DNA of 7,028 nt from Nitrospirae bacterium RIFCSPLOW2_12_42_9. GTDB taxonomy: Bacteria > Nitrospirota > 9FT-COMBO-42-15 > HDB-SIOI813. Position numbers and translations under genes: made by a program. Below are positions 6,562-7,028 of the stretch, piece after piece; within the stretch, counting starts at the first letter, position 1, and every line of letters begins with the position of its first letter. Location: positions 1 to 7,028 of the forward strand of contig MHER01000168.1 of the NCBI GenBank assembly GCA_001805205.1, in the 5' to 3' direction. The notes beneath the pieces are model-generated. The model was not told the DNA's origin and ran no database searches. It saw only the letters and a program-made list of their open reading frames with translations.

Positions 6562-6568
6562 CAGTCAA
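6540..6568 (-). promoter_or_regulatory. Near-consensus promoter of the vapBC module
   Basis: Reading leftward, TTGACT (6563-6568) is followed by exactly 17 bases and then TATTAT (6540-6545), with five of six consensus bases in each box. The predicted transcription start is at about 6533, one base before the vapB ATG. Both downstream operator half-site pairs overlap it. Confidence 0.75.
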
Positions 6569-6592
6569 GGGAGGGGAATTTTCCTGAGGGTT

Positions 6593-6679
6593 TCATTTGG
6601 CCATTAATCTATGCCGTAATGCTATCGGTCTTGTTTGGATATCGCGTGGTGTTATGGTTGCTAAAGAAGGTGGCTTCAC
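6593..6679 (-). other. Short 28-codon open frame after the membrane-protein gene, possible gene scrap
   Basis: The stop codon of the membrane-protein gene is immediately followed, in the same frame, by a GTG that opens 28 codons ending in TGA. The peptide is basic towards its end (TRPIALRHRLMAK). It has no ribosome-binding site and I recognise no family. It could be a decayed C-terminal extension, a fragment of another gene left by the islet insertion, or chance. The rest of this 111-base gap holds only the upstream edge of the vapBC promoter. No terminator with a T-run is visible. Confidence 0.15.
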
Positions 6680-7028
6680 TTAAGGACGATTCTGACCTCT
6701 CCACCAACCTGCCCTGATGAGCATTAAAGCTACGAAGCCTGTTATAAGGGCCATTATAAGAAAAATAGATTTCCCTGTGCCGCTGATCAATAATGTTTTC
6801 CGTGGAGGGTCAACAAAAGGAATGGTAACAGCAACAGGCATAGGGAGCAGGGCGTTCAGGGTGAAGAGGAGTGTCCTCCCTGTAGCGAGGATGGCGATTA
6901 TCCTGGTCAGGAGTCTATATCCTTTATAGATAAAACAGCCTATAACAATCAGGAAGATTACACCTGGAATAATGTAGACTACACCCCCGCGATAATGGGA
7001 AGCAGGAATGAAGATTAAGGTTAGAAGG
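6680..7028 (-). CDS. Unrecognised integral membrane protein, C-terminal part only
   Basis: From the right edge the frame is open for 115 codons and ends in TAA at 6680-6682; the start lies outside the window. The composition is strongly hydrophobic. Likely membrane segments are visible residues 16-34 (VVYIIPGVIFLIVIGCFIY) and 87-105 (SIFLIMALITGFVALMLIR), with a possible third stretch at 39-67. The end is basic (RAGWWRGQNRP), which would favour a cytoplasmic C-terminus. I do not recognise a family. The A/T-ending codons and frequent ATA resemble the core operon more than the toxin-antitoxin islet, so this is probably the flanking native gene. The long unbroken frame and regular hydrophobic spacing make it a real gene rather than chance. 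Confidence 0.7.
   Translation of the reverse strand, partial: LLTLIFIPASHYRGGVVYIIPGVIFLIVIGCFIYKGYRLLTRIIAILATGRTLLFTLNALLPMPVAVTIPFVDPPRKTLLISGTGKSIFLIMALITGFVALMLIRAGWWRGQNRP

Noticed and set aside
6764..6784. P-loop-like GTGKS in the membrane protein (visible residues 83-87).
   Set aside because: The spacing does not fit the Walker A pattern GxxxxGK[ST], and the sequence runs directly into a transmembrane segment.

Overview
The window looks like a bacterial chromosome segment in which every supported gene lies on the minus strand, so it is read from right to left. The core genes are rich in A/T-ending and ATA/AGA/AGG codons. They combine a Thermus-type, zinc-knuckle valyl-tRNA synthetase with a degenerate receiver protein whose tail resembles those of deltaproteobacterial and Nitrospirota-like regulators. 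That hints at Nitrospirota or Desulfobacterota, but the taxonomic guess is weak.

Layout from right to left. (1) 7028-6680: the C-terminal part of an unrecognised membrane protein, cut by the window edge. (2) 6593-6679: a 28-codon in-frame scrap of doubtful meaning. (3) 6568-5820: a VapBC-type toxin-antitoxin module, made of an AbrB-fold antitoxin and a PIN-domain RNase toxin. It has a near-consensus promoter overlapped by a three-part alternating palindrome. The antitoxin mRNA looks leaderless, and the toxin start seems to be a non-canonical ATC. (4) 5728-4357: a second, unrelated module, an AbiEi-like antitoxin and an AbiEii-like nucleotidyltransferase toxin, with its own promoter (TTGACA, 17 bp, TATACT) and a GTGA gene overlap. 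(5) 4356-4145: a 212-bp gap with several short hairpins, possibly the remnant of a mobile-element end, and a possible promoter for the next operon. (6) 4144-1: a tight core operon of pseudo-receiver protein, valS and nadC. The first two overlap by ATGA, and valS and nadC are separated by 2 bp. nadC runs off the left edge.

The two toxin-antitoxin modules form an accessory islet between housekeeping genes. Sampled lines inside it reach 53-62% G+C, against 38-53% in sampled valS lines, which fits acquisition by transfer. Each module has its own promoter, so they are probably regulated independently. No wholly new system is evident. The most unusual points are the vapC start codon, the vapB operator and leaderless layout, the receiver without a phosphoacceptor aspartate in a valS operon, and the hairpin cluster.
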